DNA of 64,000 bases from Bacteroidales bacterium (GTDB lineage: Bacteria; Bacteroidota; Bacteroidia; Bacteroidales; F082), in assembly GCA_017548125.1 (NCBI GenBank), contig JAFYNK010000007.1:88940-152939 (forward strand), given 5' to 3'. Below the pieces are notes generated by a model. That model worked only from the letters and a program-made list of their open reading frames with translations. It did not search any database and had not been told where the DNA came from. Both the position numbers and the translations under genes were made by a program. Each line of letters opens with the position of its first letter. The first letter of the stretch is position 1. Positions 54,301 to 61,907 of this stretch are shown here, one piece after another.

Positions 54301-54952
54301 ATGGAGAGGTAATAACAATACAGTGGTCAACTGGGAACAGTTCTCATATACAATCTCACAAGGAACTCACACTTTGGAATGGAGATATATCAAAGATAAC
54401 TCCGACAGCTTCGGCTCCGACTGCGTATATATCGACAGAATAGAACTTCCTTCAGGAAACGTCATCTCATCAATGGAAGCTGTCATGAATCTTGAAGCTG
54501 AAATTGAAATAGAAAACGTAAGATTATCATGGGACGACAACGGCGCTGATGAATATATCATCAAACGCGGCGGCGAACAAATCGCAGCAGTAACAGAGAC
54601 AAGCTTCGAAGAGACATTGGAAAAAGGCGTCTATACTTATAACATTGTCGCAAGAAAAGGCGAGGTTTACTCAATGCCAGCTTTCATAACAGTTGAAGTG
54701 GGCCAGATAGAAAATATCGCTGAAGTAGAATACGAATCAATAATGATGTATCCTAATCCAACAATAGGAATTGTTTATGTTAATGTTGACAAGGCTTTCA
54801 ACGCCGTCGTATATAACTATCAAGGTCAAGTCGTTAGAAAACTCTATAGCAATGATGCTCAGATAGATATGTCGGGACTTTCAAGCGGAATATATTTCGT
54901 TGAGATAAGAACTAATGACAGCGTGAGCGTTAATAAGATTTTGGTAAAATAA
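51359..54952 (+). CDS. C25 cysteine protease 3, T9SS substrate
   Basis: 1197 residues. Same layout as protease 2: signal peptide (SSVMGFSQ), pro-domain with near-identical YGEMYQQNAFYPA and RDFRGQNVLVYPYAYNP, catalytic His448 in TYCDHGEEFKW and Cys481 in VACLNGHF, CARDB-like modules, a jelly-roll module starting EDFETGGFNNMPW, FN3, and sorting domain MMYPNPTIGIVYVN ending VEIRTNDSVSVNKILVK. Pro-domain and tail are very close to protease 2, while residues around the active site differ. Codon choice is less biased than in protease 2 despite the similar protein, suggesting lower expression. Confidence 0.94.
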   Translation: MKKLSLLIAMFLMSSVMGFSQEWFGVNKNTPVKIQETLVTSTEKEIIIDVKVEGFYAEKVDTPQGEQMVITAEDMASMLVKGAPDLPMYPISMIIGDHAEMAVSVVKSNYTDYENVEVAPSKGNFSRQINPDDVEYVYGEMYQQNAFYPACQAALETPYIIRDFRGQNVLVYPYAYNPVTKTLRVYTEMRIAVKKVSDNGLNQKVASGRSSLVSPEMKASYERRFINFNNQDKYDFIEDEGEMLVIYVNEYEEEVERLVEWKNISGRPTTMVKASETGSLDNMKDYIKNYYNAHPNLTFVLLIGEYSDLPPYEIGVYIEGLLNIAKSDNYYGMLEGDDYYEEVLVGRLSVKNLEDAKNQIDRIIYYERDIKEDATWLSRGAGISAKEGGGHYGEREYEHIDFIRDTLLNYTYTEISQRYDGVNSYTVTASDIASDINNGVGIATYCDHGEEFKWVLGDFDTQRVHELKNDNMLPFIWSVACLNGHFDNDECFAESWMRSVNPETGAPVGAIGGMFSWISQPWVPPLYGQDEMVAILTEWRGGYNHTLGGASLNGNMYILDMCPEDLGYTHCSWLLFGDPSLMLRTKAPEKMNIVYDNTLYAGMTQTTVFVDAENAIATLSINDEVIASAKVSDGRAKLNFPALTNNYDKAKLVVIGYNKVTEIKDINISSADGAYVFCESIDLNQADGQADYGETLDVTLNVKNIGTVAADNISVEVISNSEYAVMLNNKATVASLQANETTSINDAIQLFVANNVPDQTDMEFVVKCSDGSNTWTSYFYIVANAPKIELENVTVEFDGSMLTPGDDATLKMEIVNSGNSKVYDVMVEMFSASSDVVFDMQTIKIDEIDAAQTISVNADFSISSSAVNGAIYEVRCSASSGYCVAESYSFVTVGSSTEDFETGGFNNMPWQFDGDADWVISNDAYEGSYCAMSGDINDGQKSIIKMVVQFPYQDVVSFYRKLHCDYYDKLCFYVDGEKYEEWRGNNNTVVNWEQFSYTISQGTHTLEWRYIKDNSDSFGSDCVYIDRIELPSGNVISSMEAVMNLEAEIEIENVRLSWDDNGADEYIIKRGGEQIAAVTETSFEETLEKGVYTYNIVARKGEVYSMPAFITVEVGQIENIAEVEYESIMMYPNPTIGIVYVNVDKAFNAVVYNYQGQVVRKLYSNDAQIDMSGLSSGIYFVEIRTNDSVSVNKILVK

Positions 54953-54985
54953 TTTAAAGAGATTATTGTTTTACATGGTTCGTTA

Positions 54986-55022
54986 GGAGGACGGAAAAAT
55001 GTTTTTCGTCCTCTTTTTTTTA
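54986..55022 (+). terminator. terminator after C25 gene 3
   Basis: Stem GAGGACG/CGTCCTC extended by A5/T5 pairing, followed by a run of eight or more T. Confidence 0.9.
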
Positions 55023-55054
55023 TAAAACGTGACCTGTCGTATCATTAAAATAAT

Positions 55055-55062
55055 TACATTTG
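55055..55062 (+). promoter_or_regulatory. TAnnTTTG -7 box for the lipoprotein/DUF5723 pair
   Basis: TACATTTG lies 49 bases before the ATG at 55112. Confidence 0.55.
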
Positions 55063-55111
55063 TAAATTGAAATTGTAAGCGAAAAAATAATCAATTATTT
55101 AATTATAAATT

Positions 55112-56704
55112 ATGAAGAAGGGAATATTTACATTTTTCAAAACAATGTTTTATGTTCTTCTTGTTGGTTCTGTATTTTCTTGTCAAAGAACTAATATAGA
55201 AAAGGTTAAGCTTGATAATCAGATAGCTTTGTCATTGTTTTATGATACTGTAAGAGTAAGCGATTTGTTGAATACGATGGATTCTGTGGCTTCTCATTAT
55301 ATTAGAATAAATGAGAAGGGTGATGTTTATGCGTATTATGCCGACTCAATAATAAATGCAGTCGTTGCAGATGATATTTTAGTTCAGCTCGAAGATGTTA
55401 ATTTCCAGACAAGCAGCGAGTTTGAACTGCCTACAATACCTCCATCACCGGTGCCTATTCCGATAGAGCTGCCTTTTGAAGACCTTTTCTCTGTTCCTTT
55501 CGAGTATGAAGGATATGGAATAAATTATGTCGAACTTAAGACGGGCAGGATAATTCTTAATGTTTCAACAAATCTTACATTGATTGAAGAATTGTCGTTG
55601 TCAACAGACGACATCAAGTTGTTGAACGGAGAAGATTTTAATGTGACGTTGAACTTCTCGGAAAATGCAACGCAGCATATAGATATCGACCTCGCTGATT
55701 GTAAGATTATTCCCGAAGGAGGAAAAATAGCATTCTCGGTGGTGGTTAAAGCTACAATCTCTGACCAAGGCGTTGGTGGTGAATATAACTTGTATTTGGA
55801 TGGAAGTCTGAAGAATGTTAAATTCAAGTCGATAGACGGAACTATCGCTGATGAAATATATGAGTTTGAGGCTATGCAGAAAATCGATTTGAACTTCCCT
55901 AATTTATATGGCGACCTTACTGTTACAACACCAGAATTTAGCTTTAAGTATCTTAATTCATTCGGATTTGAAGCCTTGGGATATATCGATTCATTGTTTT
56001 TGGTTGATAAAAACGGTGAGATGATAAGCATAGTGGAAGACTGGAAAAAGGTGGAAATAGTTCTTAACTCAACAGGCGACGCTTACGATTCAATCACTCA
56101 TATTGATGACGCTCTCGTCGATGAGTTGGATATTCTGAACAAATATTCAGCATTTGGATTCAGAGGCAGCGTGATTATGGGCTGCGATGAAGTGACCGAC
56201 AATATGATTGCTGAAGATTCTCATATTAATGTCGTCGCCGACTTGGCTCTTCCGTTGAGTTTCAATATAAAAGACCTTACATATTTAGATACTCTTGATT
56301 TTAATTTAAGTCTTAACTCTCAGGAAAACGAAGACGCCGACCAGATAAATGTGCAAAATCTCTTCGATGAATTGGAGTTTAAATTCATATTCGGAAATGC
56401 GCTGCCGATACAGATTAAGCCGCAGATGTATGTGGTTGAAAATGGAACTGTCATCGACTCTTTGTTTGATGGTTCATCATGTATCAATGGCTGCTTCGAT
56501 GGCATAATCACAGAAGATGTCGTCGTTGTTACCGTTATTGATGAGAAATTGCAGAATGTGCAGCTCGCCGACCAGATGATTCTTAAGATAAATGTCTCTT
56601 CACTTGGCAATGATGTGGTTATCAATGCAAATGGATTTTTCAATCTGAAAATAGGTCTTAAGACAAGAACTACAGAAATTAACATGGATGATATAAATTT
56701 TTAA
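55112..56704 (+). CDS. large beta-rich lipoprotein, unknown, in the C25 island
   Basis: 530 residues. Signal peptide with lipobox VFSC (Cys24). A proline-rich PTIPPSPVPIPIELP segment (~110-125) separates the N-terminal part from a long stretch of regular beta strands with repeating aliphatic/Asp patterns (for example LSTDDIKLLNGEDFNVTLNF), as in tube- or sandwich-shaped surface proteins. No catalytic motif seen. The DUF5723 barrel gene begins ten bases downstream, so lipoprotein and barrel are a co-expressed pair. Confidence 0.75.
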   Translation: MKKGIFTFFKTMFYVLLVGSVFSCQRTNIEKVKLDNQIALSLFYDTVRVSDLLNTMDSVASHYIRINEKGDVYAYYADSIINAVVADDILVQLEDVNFQTSSEFELPTIPPSPVPIPIELPFEDLFSVPFEYEGYGINYVELKTGRIILNVSTNLTLIEELSLSTDDIKLLNGEDFNVTLNFSENATQHIDIDLADCKIIPEGGKIAFSVVVKATISDQGVGGEYNLYLDGSLKNVKFKSIDGTIADEIYEFEAMQKIDLNFPNLYGDLTVTTPEFSFKYLNSFGFEALGYIDSLFLVDKNGEMISIVEDWKKVEIVLNSTGDAYDSITHIDDALVDELDILNKYSAFGFRGSVIMGCDEVTDNMIAEDSHINVVADLALPLSFNIKDLTYLDTLDFNLSLNSQENEDADQINVQNLFDELEFKFIFGNALPIQIKPQMYVVENGTVIDSLFDGSSCINGCFDGIITEDVVVVTVIDEKLQNVQLADQMILKINVSSLGNDVVINANGFFNLKIGLKTRTTEINMDDINF

Positions 56705-56714
56705 ACGATAGAAT

Positions 56715-58133
56715 ATGAAGAAAATATATAAATTTCTGATAATTACAGTCTTGGCATTTGTTACCTTGACAGCGAAGGCTCAAAATGACGGTATCTCATT
56801 GACCTTGTTGCCTAATTTCTCTTATAACAACTTCTATAATCCGGGCGTTCCTGTTACTTCTAATGGATATTTCGGTGTCGGATTGTCGAATATTAATTTA
56901 TCTGTCTATAATTCAAATATTAAGTATAATAACTTATACGAATTTTCAGATGGCATGCCTGTCGCTTTTGATGCCAACAAATTCCTCAACAGTCTTGATG
57001 AAAATGAAAACTTTATCAATACGAACTTTTCCTTAGACATCGCTAGGTTTGGTTTTAGAATAGGAAAACTCTTTACTTCTTTTGACTGGCGATTAAGATA
57101 TAATGGAGAGTTTTGCTATTCGAGAGATTTCTTGGGGTTTTTTATCAATGGAAACGGTAACTATTTAGGTCATGACAATCCTGCTGATTTCAGTATCGGT
57201 GTTGACGTCAATGCTTTTACGGAAATGGCGCTCGGATTGCAGTATCAGATAAATGATAAATTAACGATAGGTATCAGACCTAAATTTCTTGTTGGAATGG
57301 CTAATATCTCTGTCGATGATAAGGATACAAAAATATATACCGATGAGAATACATACTCAATGACAGCCGATGTCAATATCAATATGAAAGCTTCTACTAT
57401 ATTGAAAGTTGACGACATCTATCGTATGAGCGACTATGCTCAATATTTTGGAGAAATGGATGAATTCGTTTTTGAAAATGTCTTTGATATAAAAGACAAT
57501 TACGGTTACGGCATTGACTTTGGTGCTTCTTATGTCTTTAGCAAAAGACTCGGCGTGTCGGCAGGTGTGTATGATTTGGGATTTATAAAATGGAAACATT
57601 CAAAAGAAAAGCATATCCATAAGGACAATGTCGTTGTCAATGATGCCATCATCGATGACTTTGAAGACCTGTTGAATATGGAACTCAATTTCGATGAATT
57701 ATATTCCGACTTGATTGGAAACATCTGGGATAACGATTCTTTATATGACGGCGAAGGCTACAAGACCTCATTGAAGACAAGAATCATGTTGCAAGGATAT
57801 TATGAATTATGTCCGCTTATCAGATTCTCTGCCGTAAGTCAGTTGTATTATATCAACAAGCAATTCCGTCCGACCTTAACGCTTGCTTACAGCGGCTCGA
57901 TATGGAGATTCTTGAATTTCACAGCAAGTTATACTCTGTCAAAATATTCAGGCAACAGCGTCGGTGCAGGTGTGGGCATCAACTTCGGCTCTTTAAATCT
58001 TTATGCTGTTACCGACAATGTCATGATACTCTCAAAGGTAAAAGCCTCTACGATGGAGATGCTTACATCATATAACGCTGCTAATGTGAGATTTGGCATT
58101 ATTTTCTCATTCGGAAATAATAAGAAGAAATAA
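56715..58133 (+). CDS. DUF5723-family outer-membrane barrel protein
   Basis: 472 residues. Signal peptide to ~22 (VTLTAKAQ). The NPGVPVTSNGYFGVGLSNINLS opening and regular amphipathic strands fit DUF5723, a Bacteroidota barrel family distantly like FadL/PorV. The last strand ends GIIFSFGNNKKK. PorV-like barrels shuttle T9SS cargo, but DUF5723 members are not shown to do so. Lies between C25 genes 3 and 4, coupled to the lipoprotein gene. Confidence 0.82.
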   Translation: MKKIYKFLIITVLAFVTLTAKAQNDGISLTLLPNFSYNNFYNPGVPVTSNGYFGVGLSNINLSVYNSNIKYNNLYEFSDGMPVAFDANKFLNSLDENENFINTNFSLDIARFGFRIGKLFTSFDWRLRYNGEFCYSRDFLGFFINGNGNYLGHDNPADFSIGVDVNAFTEMALGLQYQINDKLTIGIRPKFLVGMANISVDDKDTKIYTDENTYSMTADVNINMKASTILKVDDIYRMSDYAQYFGEMDEFVFENVFDIKDNYGYGIDFGASYVFSKRLGVSAGVYDLGFIKWKHSKEKHIHKDNVVVNDAIIDDFEDLLNMELNFDELYSDLIGNIWDNDSLYDGEGYKTSLKTRIMLQGYYELCPLIRFSAVSQLYYINKQFRPTLTLAYSGSIWRFLNFTASYTLSKYSGNSVGAGVGINFGSLNLYAVTDNVMILSKVKASTMEMLTSYNAANVRFGIIFSFGNNKKK

Positions 58134-58225
58134 GGAAAATACATCAATCATTATAAAAGCAATTTATAAAAATAGCCTTGAAAACCTAAGATTATAAATA
58201 TTGCTGTTTTTAAATAATAAGAATG

Positions 58226-58257
58226 GAGCGACGCTATGAAATGTCGCTCTTTTTTTT
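58226..58257 (+). terminator. terminator overlapping the promoter of C25 gene 4
   Basis: Stem GAGCGAC/GTCGCTC, ten-base loop, then eight T. The T run is also the beginning of the -7 box of the next gene. Confidence 0.88.
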
Positions 58258-58264
58258 ATATTTG
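58257..58264 (+). promoter_or_regulatory. TAnnTTTG -7 box for C25 gene 4
   Basis: TATATTTG ends 16 bases before the ATG at 58281. A longer frame starting at 58236 lies inside the terminator upstream of this box and is rejected. Confidence 0.6.
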
Positions 58265-58280
58265 CAAAAAATATCAAAAC

Positions 58281-61200
58281 ATGAGAAAACTATTTTTATC
58301 AATTATCGGACTATTTTTGTTGCAGACTGCAATTGCTCAAGAATGGCATTCATTAAGTTCCAAATCAGATGAAAGCTATTCAACAACGCTCATCAAATCT
58401 ACAGACGAATCTATTGTCGTTGACGTCATTCTTAATGGTTATTATACAAAAGAAGTCATGACATCCAGAGGATCGTCTTTGGTTCTTTCTAACGACGATA
58501 TGGCGTCTCTCGTTGAAGCAGGACAGCCTAATCTTATTTCATTATCGTTGCCTCTTATCGTTAATGACCATTCAAATATGGATGTCCGCGTTCTCAGCAC
58601 GAGTTATGTGGATTATCCTGATGTTGAACTTGCTCCTTTCAGAGGCGATTTTCCTCGCAGCGTCAGTCCTGATGACGTTCCTTATACATACGGCGACGTA
58701 TATCAAAACGCTGCGTTCTTCCCAGAGTCGCAGGTGAGACTCAACGACCCTTATATTATTCGCGACTTCCGCGGACAAAATGTTATAGTGACACCTTTCG
58801 CTTATAACCCAGTAAGCAAAGTGTTAAGAGTCTATAACAAAATGAGGATAGAAGTCTTCTCGGCAAAAGGCGAAGGCGAGAATGTGTTGAACAGACGTTC
58901 CAATAACATCAAGATGGATTCTGAATACAAGAATATCTATTCAAGCCGTTTCATCAATTACAACGAAGCTGGCGCTAAATACAATGTCGTTGAAGAACAA
59001 GGCGATTTGTTGGTTATATGTTACGCTGATTACATGGAGGCGATGCAGCCTTTCGTGGATTGGAAAAAGTCTATCGGACGTAAGACTACTATGGTCAGCA
59101 TAAACGATGCCGGAGGTAATAACGCAGATAATGTGAAGTCGTTTATTTCTGGACAATATGCTGACAATCCAGAACTTACACACGTTTTAATAGTTGGCGA
59201 TTATACTCATCTCATGGGAAAATATCTCTCTGCCGGTAATTATTACGAAGATTATTCTGGCCGCTCCGACTGGTGGTTCGGACAGCTCGAAGGCAACGAT
59301 AGCTACAACGAACTTATTGTAGGACGTTTCTCTGTTGAATCAGTGGCTGATGTCACAACTCATGTCAATAAGGTTATTCATTATGAAAAAAATATCAATG
59401 GCAATGACACATGGCTTAAAGTAGGACAAGGAGTGTCGCACAAAGAAGGCGTCGCAGGACATAACGGAGAAGATGATTATCAACATATTGACAAGATTAG
59501 AGATGATTTGTTGAATTATACATACACCACAGTGCACCGCGATTATTCAAACGTGCCGGACGTTACTTCCTCCGCAGCTTTGATAAGCCAGCATATCAAC
59601 TCTGGTGTAAGCATTATCAACTATTGTAACCATGGCTATCCAACAAGTTGGGCTGTTTATAATTTCGGCAACAGTCATGTCAATGCCTTGACTAACGACA
59701 ACAAACTGCCTTTCGTTATTTCTGTAGCATGTAATAACGGTGAATACACATATTATCAGTCATGTTTCGCAGAGACATGGATGCGTGCTACCAACAATAC
59801 CACAGGCGAGCCTACTGGCGCTATCGGCGGTATGTTCTCGTTTATCTCACAGCCTTGGACTCCTCCTATGTACGGTCAAGATGAGATAAATGATATATTG
59901 GTTGAGTCATATTCAAATAACATAAAACGTACAATGGGCGGCGTTTGCCTCAATGGAAACATGAAAATACTTGACTTAGGAGCAAATGTCGATGCTTATA
60001 AGGCTACTTACAACACATGGCATCTCTTCGGCGACCCAACATTGACATTGCGCAACGACGTCCCTGCTAATATCGGAGTGACACATAATGCTGAGATGTC
60101 AAAGAATGCAAGTCAATTTAGAGTGAATGCTGCAAACGCTGATGAGACAGTCGCTACTTTGTCAAGAAACGGCGAGATAATGGGATCGGCTTCATTCGTT
60201 AATGGAGTGGCGAAAATACTGTTTGAAGCTCCGATGGAAACCGGAGAAGCAACATTGACAGTGTTCGGATATAACAAGATTACTTATCAAGCAACAATAA
60301 ATATCGTCGAAAACGCTAACGAAACATTAGGCGTCGATGTTAATGCGTCACAAAATATCATCAATACTGATGAGACGACAACCTTGAATGCTGACGCTTA
60401 CGGCGGTTCTTACAATTACACCTACTCATGGTCTCCTTCAACAGGATTAAATGATGCCAATATTCAAAATCCAATAGCATCTCCATCACAAACAACGACT
60501 TATACTTGTACTGTTAACGACGGCAATGCTTCAGCTTCTGCATCTGTAACAGTGACTGTCGTTACTCCTCCAACAAATGTTAACGCAGCCGTTGATGATA
60601 ACAACGTTACTTTGACATGGACTCCTTCTATGGAAAATGTTGTTTATAATGTATATCGCGGCAATACTAAAATCGCTTCAAATTTAACCACAACAACATA
60701 CACCGATAAGGATTTAAGTCAAAACTTATATTATTATACCGTCACTTCTGTCTATGAAGGCAAAGAATCTGTCAAGAGCGAACAGACTTCAATCATGGTG
60801 CTGGAACTTAAAGTGACAGCGATGGCAAATCCTGGCTTCATAGTAGAAGGCGAGACGACAACACTCATCGCTACTGCTTCAGATTCATACAACGACAATG
60901 TGTCATACAGCTGGGAACCTGCAGAATTTTTGACAAACCCTGACGAAAGCATAACAGACGCAACATTGAATGAAACGACAACATTCACTGTAACAGCAAC
61001 ATGCGGCTCTCAAACAGCAACAACAACAGTGACAGTATTGGTCCTCGTTCATCCAGAAAACCTCACCGCAACAGCTGAAGGCAACGACGTTACTTTGCAA
61101 TGGGACGCTGTTGAAACAGCCGAGTATTATAGAATATTGCGTGGTGATGTGGTGCTCTCTTCTTATTGGGAATCAACATCATTCGTCGATGAAAACGTTT

Positions 61201-61856
61201 CTGACGGTGACTATTGTTATGTCGTTAAATCTGTTAAGTCAGCTCTAGTGTCTGAGCCTTCCAATGAGGCTTGCGTTGAAATCTATGAATGTGTGCCTCC
61301 TCAAAACATCACAGCAGAATATTATTATTATGAAGGTGAGTTCGGCGCTTTGATAGAATGGGACAGAATGGAAACAGGCTTGTCGCTTACAGAATACAGA
61401 ATATATAGAAGCAAAGACAATGTCAATTATGAAATGATTGGAAATCTGGTTGACGTTCCAAGCATGAATCACTTCCAATATTCTGACATGAATAATAAAT
61501 TAGGTATGCATTATTATAAAGTGACTGCCTATTATGCCGACGAAGACTGCGAATCGGAATACGGACTCGCCGCTGGCTCTTCTGACGATTTCGTCGTCGT
61601 TGAGATAACATCATTGAATGAAAACATTTCTGATAATGTAATGATATATCCAAATCCAGTGAAAGACATCTTGCATATTGACGCAAATGAAAATGTTAAT
61701 GAAATTAATGTTTATAACATTATGGGCGTGAAGATGTCAACAATCAAAGGTCAACATAATGTGGTTGATATGAGCGGATATGATTCAGGATTATACATCT
61801 TGAATATTGTTACCGAATCAGGAATCATCACAAGACAAATTAATATTATTAAGTAA
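58281..61856 (+). CDS. C25 cysteine protease 4 with Ig/FN3 array, T9SS substrate
   Basis: 1191 residues from the ATG at 58281, giving a clean signal peptide (MRKLFLSIIGLFLLQTAIAQ). Pro-domain with YGDVYQNAAFFPESQ and RDFRGQNVIVTPFAYNP; catalytic His451 in NYCNHGYPTSW and Cys484 in VACNNGEY; GGMFSFISQPWTPPMYGQDE. Unlike proteases 2-3 it then has alternating modules: an Ig-like SWSPSTGLNDANI repeat (~715), FN3 (~770), a second Ig-like SWEPAEFLTNPDESI (~880), two FN3-like modules (~930-1100), and sorting domain MIYPNPVKDILHIDAN. The last stretch probably binds carbohydrate or protein. Confidence 0.94.
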   Translation: MRKLFLSIIGLFLLQTAIAQEWHSLSSKSDESYSTTLIKSTDESIVVDVILNGYYTKEVMTSRGSSLVLSNDDMASLVEAGQPNLISLSLPLIVNDHSNMDVRVLSTSYVDYPDVELAPFRGDFPRSVSPDDVPYTYGDVYQNAAFFPESQVRLNDPYIIRDFRGQNVIVTPFAYNPVSKVLRVYNKMRIEVFSAKGEGENVLNRRSNNIKMDSEYKNIYSSRFINYNEAGAKYNVVEEQGDLLVICYADYMEAMQPFVDWKKSIGRKTTMVSINDAGGNNADNVKSFISGQYADNPELTHVLIVGDYTHLMGKYLSAGNYYEDYSGRSDWWFGQLEGNDSYNELIVGRFSVESVADVTTHVNKVIHYEKNINGNDTWLKVGQGVSHKEGVAGHNGEDDYQHIDKIRDDLLNYTYTTVHRDYSNVPDVTSSAALISQHINSGVSIINYCNHGYPTSWAVYNFGNSHVNALTNDNKLPFVISVACNNGEYTYYQSCFAETWMRATNNTTGEPTGAIGGMFSFISQPWTPPMYGQDEINDILVESYSNNIKRTMGGVCLNGNMKILDLGANVDAYKATYNTWHLFGDPTLTLRNDVPANIGVTHNAEMSKNASQFRVNAANADETVATLSRNGEIMGSASFVNGVAKILFEAPMETGEATLTVFGYNKITYQATINIVENANETLGVDVNASQNIINTDETTTLNADAYGGSYNYTYSWSPSTGLNDANIQNPIASPSQTTTYTCTVNDGNASASASVTVTVVTPPTNVNAAVDDNNVTLTWTPSMENVVYNVYRGNTKIASNLTTTTYTDKDLSQNLYYYTVTSVYEGKESVKSEQTSIMVLELKVTAMANPGFIVEGETTTLIATASDSYNDNVSYSWEPAEFLTNPDESITDATLNETTTFTVTATCGSQTATTTVTVLVLVHPENLTATAEGNDVTLQWDAVETAEYYRILRGDVVLSSYWESTSFVDENVSDGDYCYVVKSVKSALVSEPSNEACVEIYECVPPQNITAEYYYYEGEFGALIEWDRMETGLSLTEYRIYRSKDNVNYEMIGNLVDVPSMNHFQYSDMNNKLGMHYYKVTAYYADEDCESEYGLAAGSSDDFVVVEITSLNENISDNVMIYPNPVKDILHIDANENVNEINVYNIMGVKMSTIKGQHNVVDMSGYDSGLYILNIVTESGIITRQINIIK

Positions 61857-61864
61857 CAACCTAG

Positions 61865-61893
61865 GGCATCTGCATTTGTGTGGATGCCTTTTT
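61865..61893 (+). terminator. terminator after the C25 island
   Basis: Stem GGCATC/GATGCC with a 12-base loop and five T. It lies immediately before the MBL gene. Confidence 0.75.
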
Positions 61894-61907
61894 AAAATTT
61901 TAATGAT

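Noticed and set aside
58236-58280. Longer N-terminus for C25 protease 4
   Set aside because: It begins inside a strong terminator and upstream of the -7 box; the ATG at 58281 gives a proper signal peptide.
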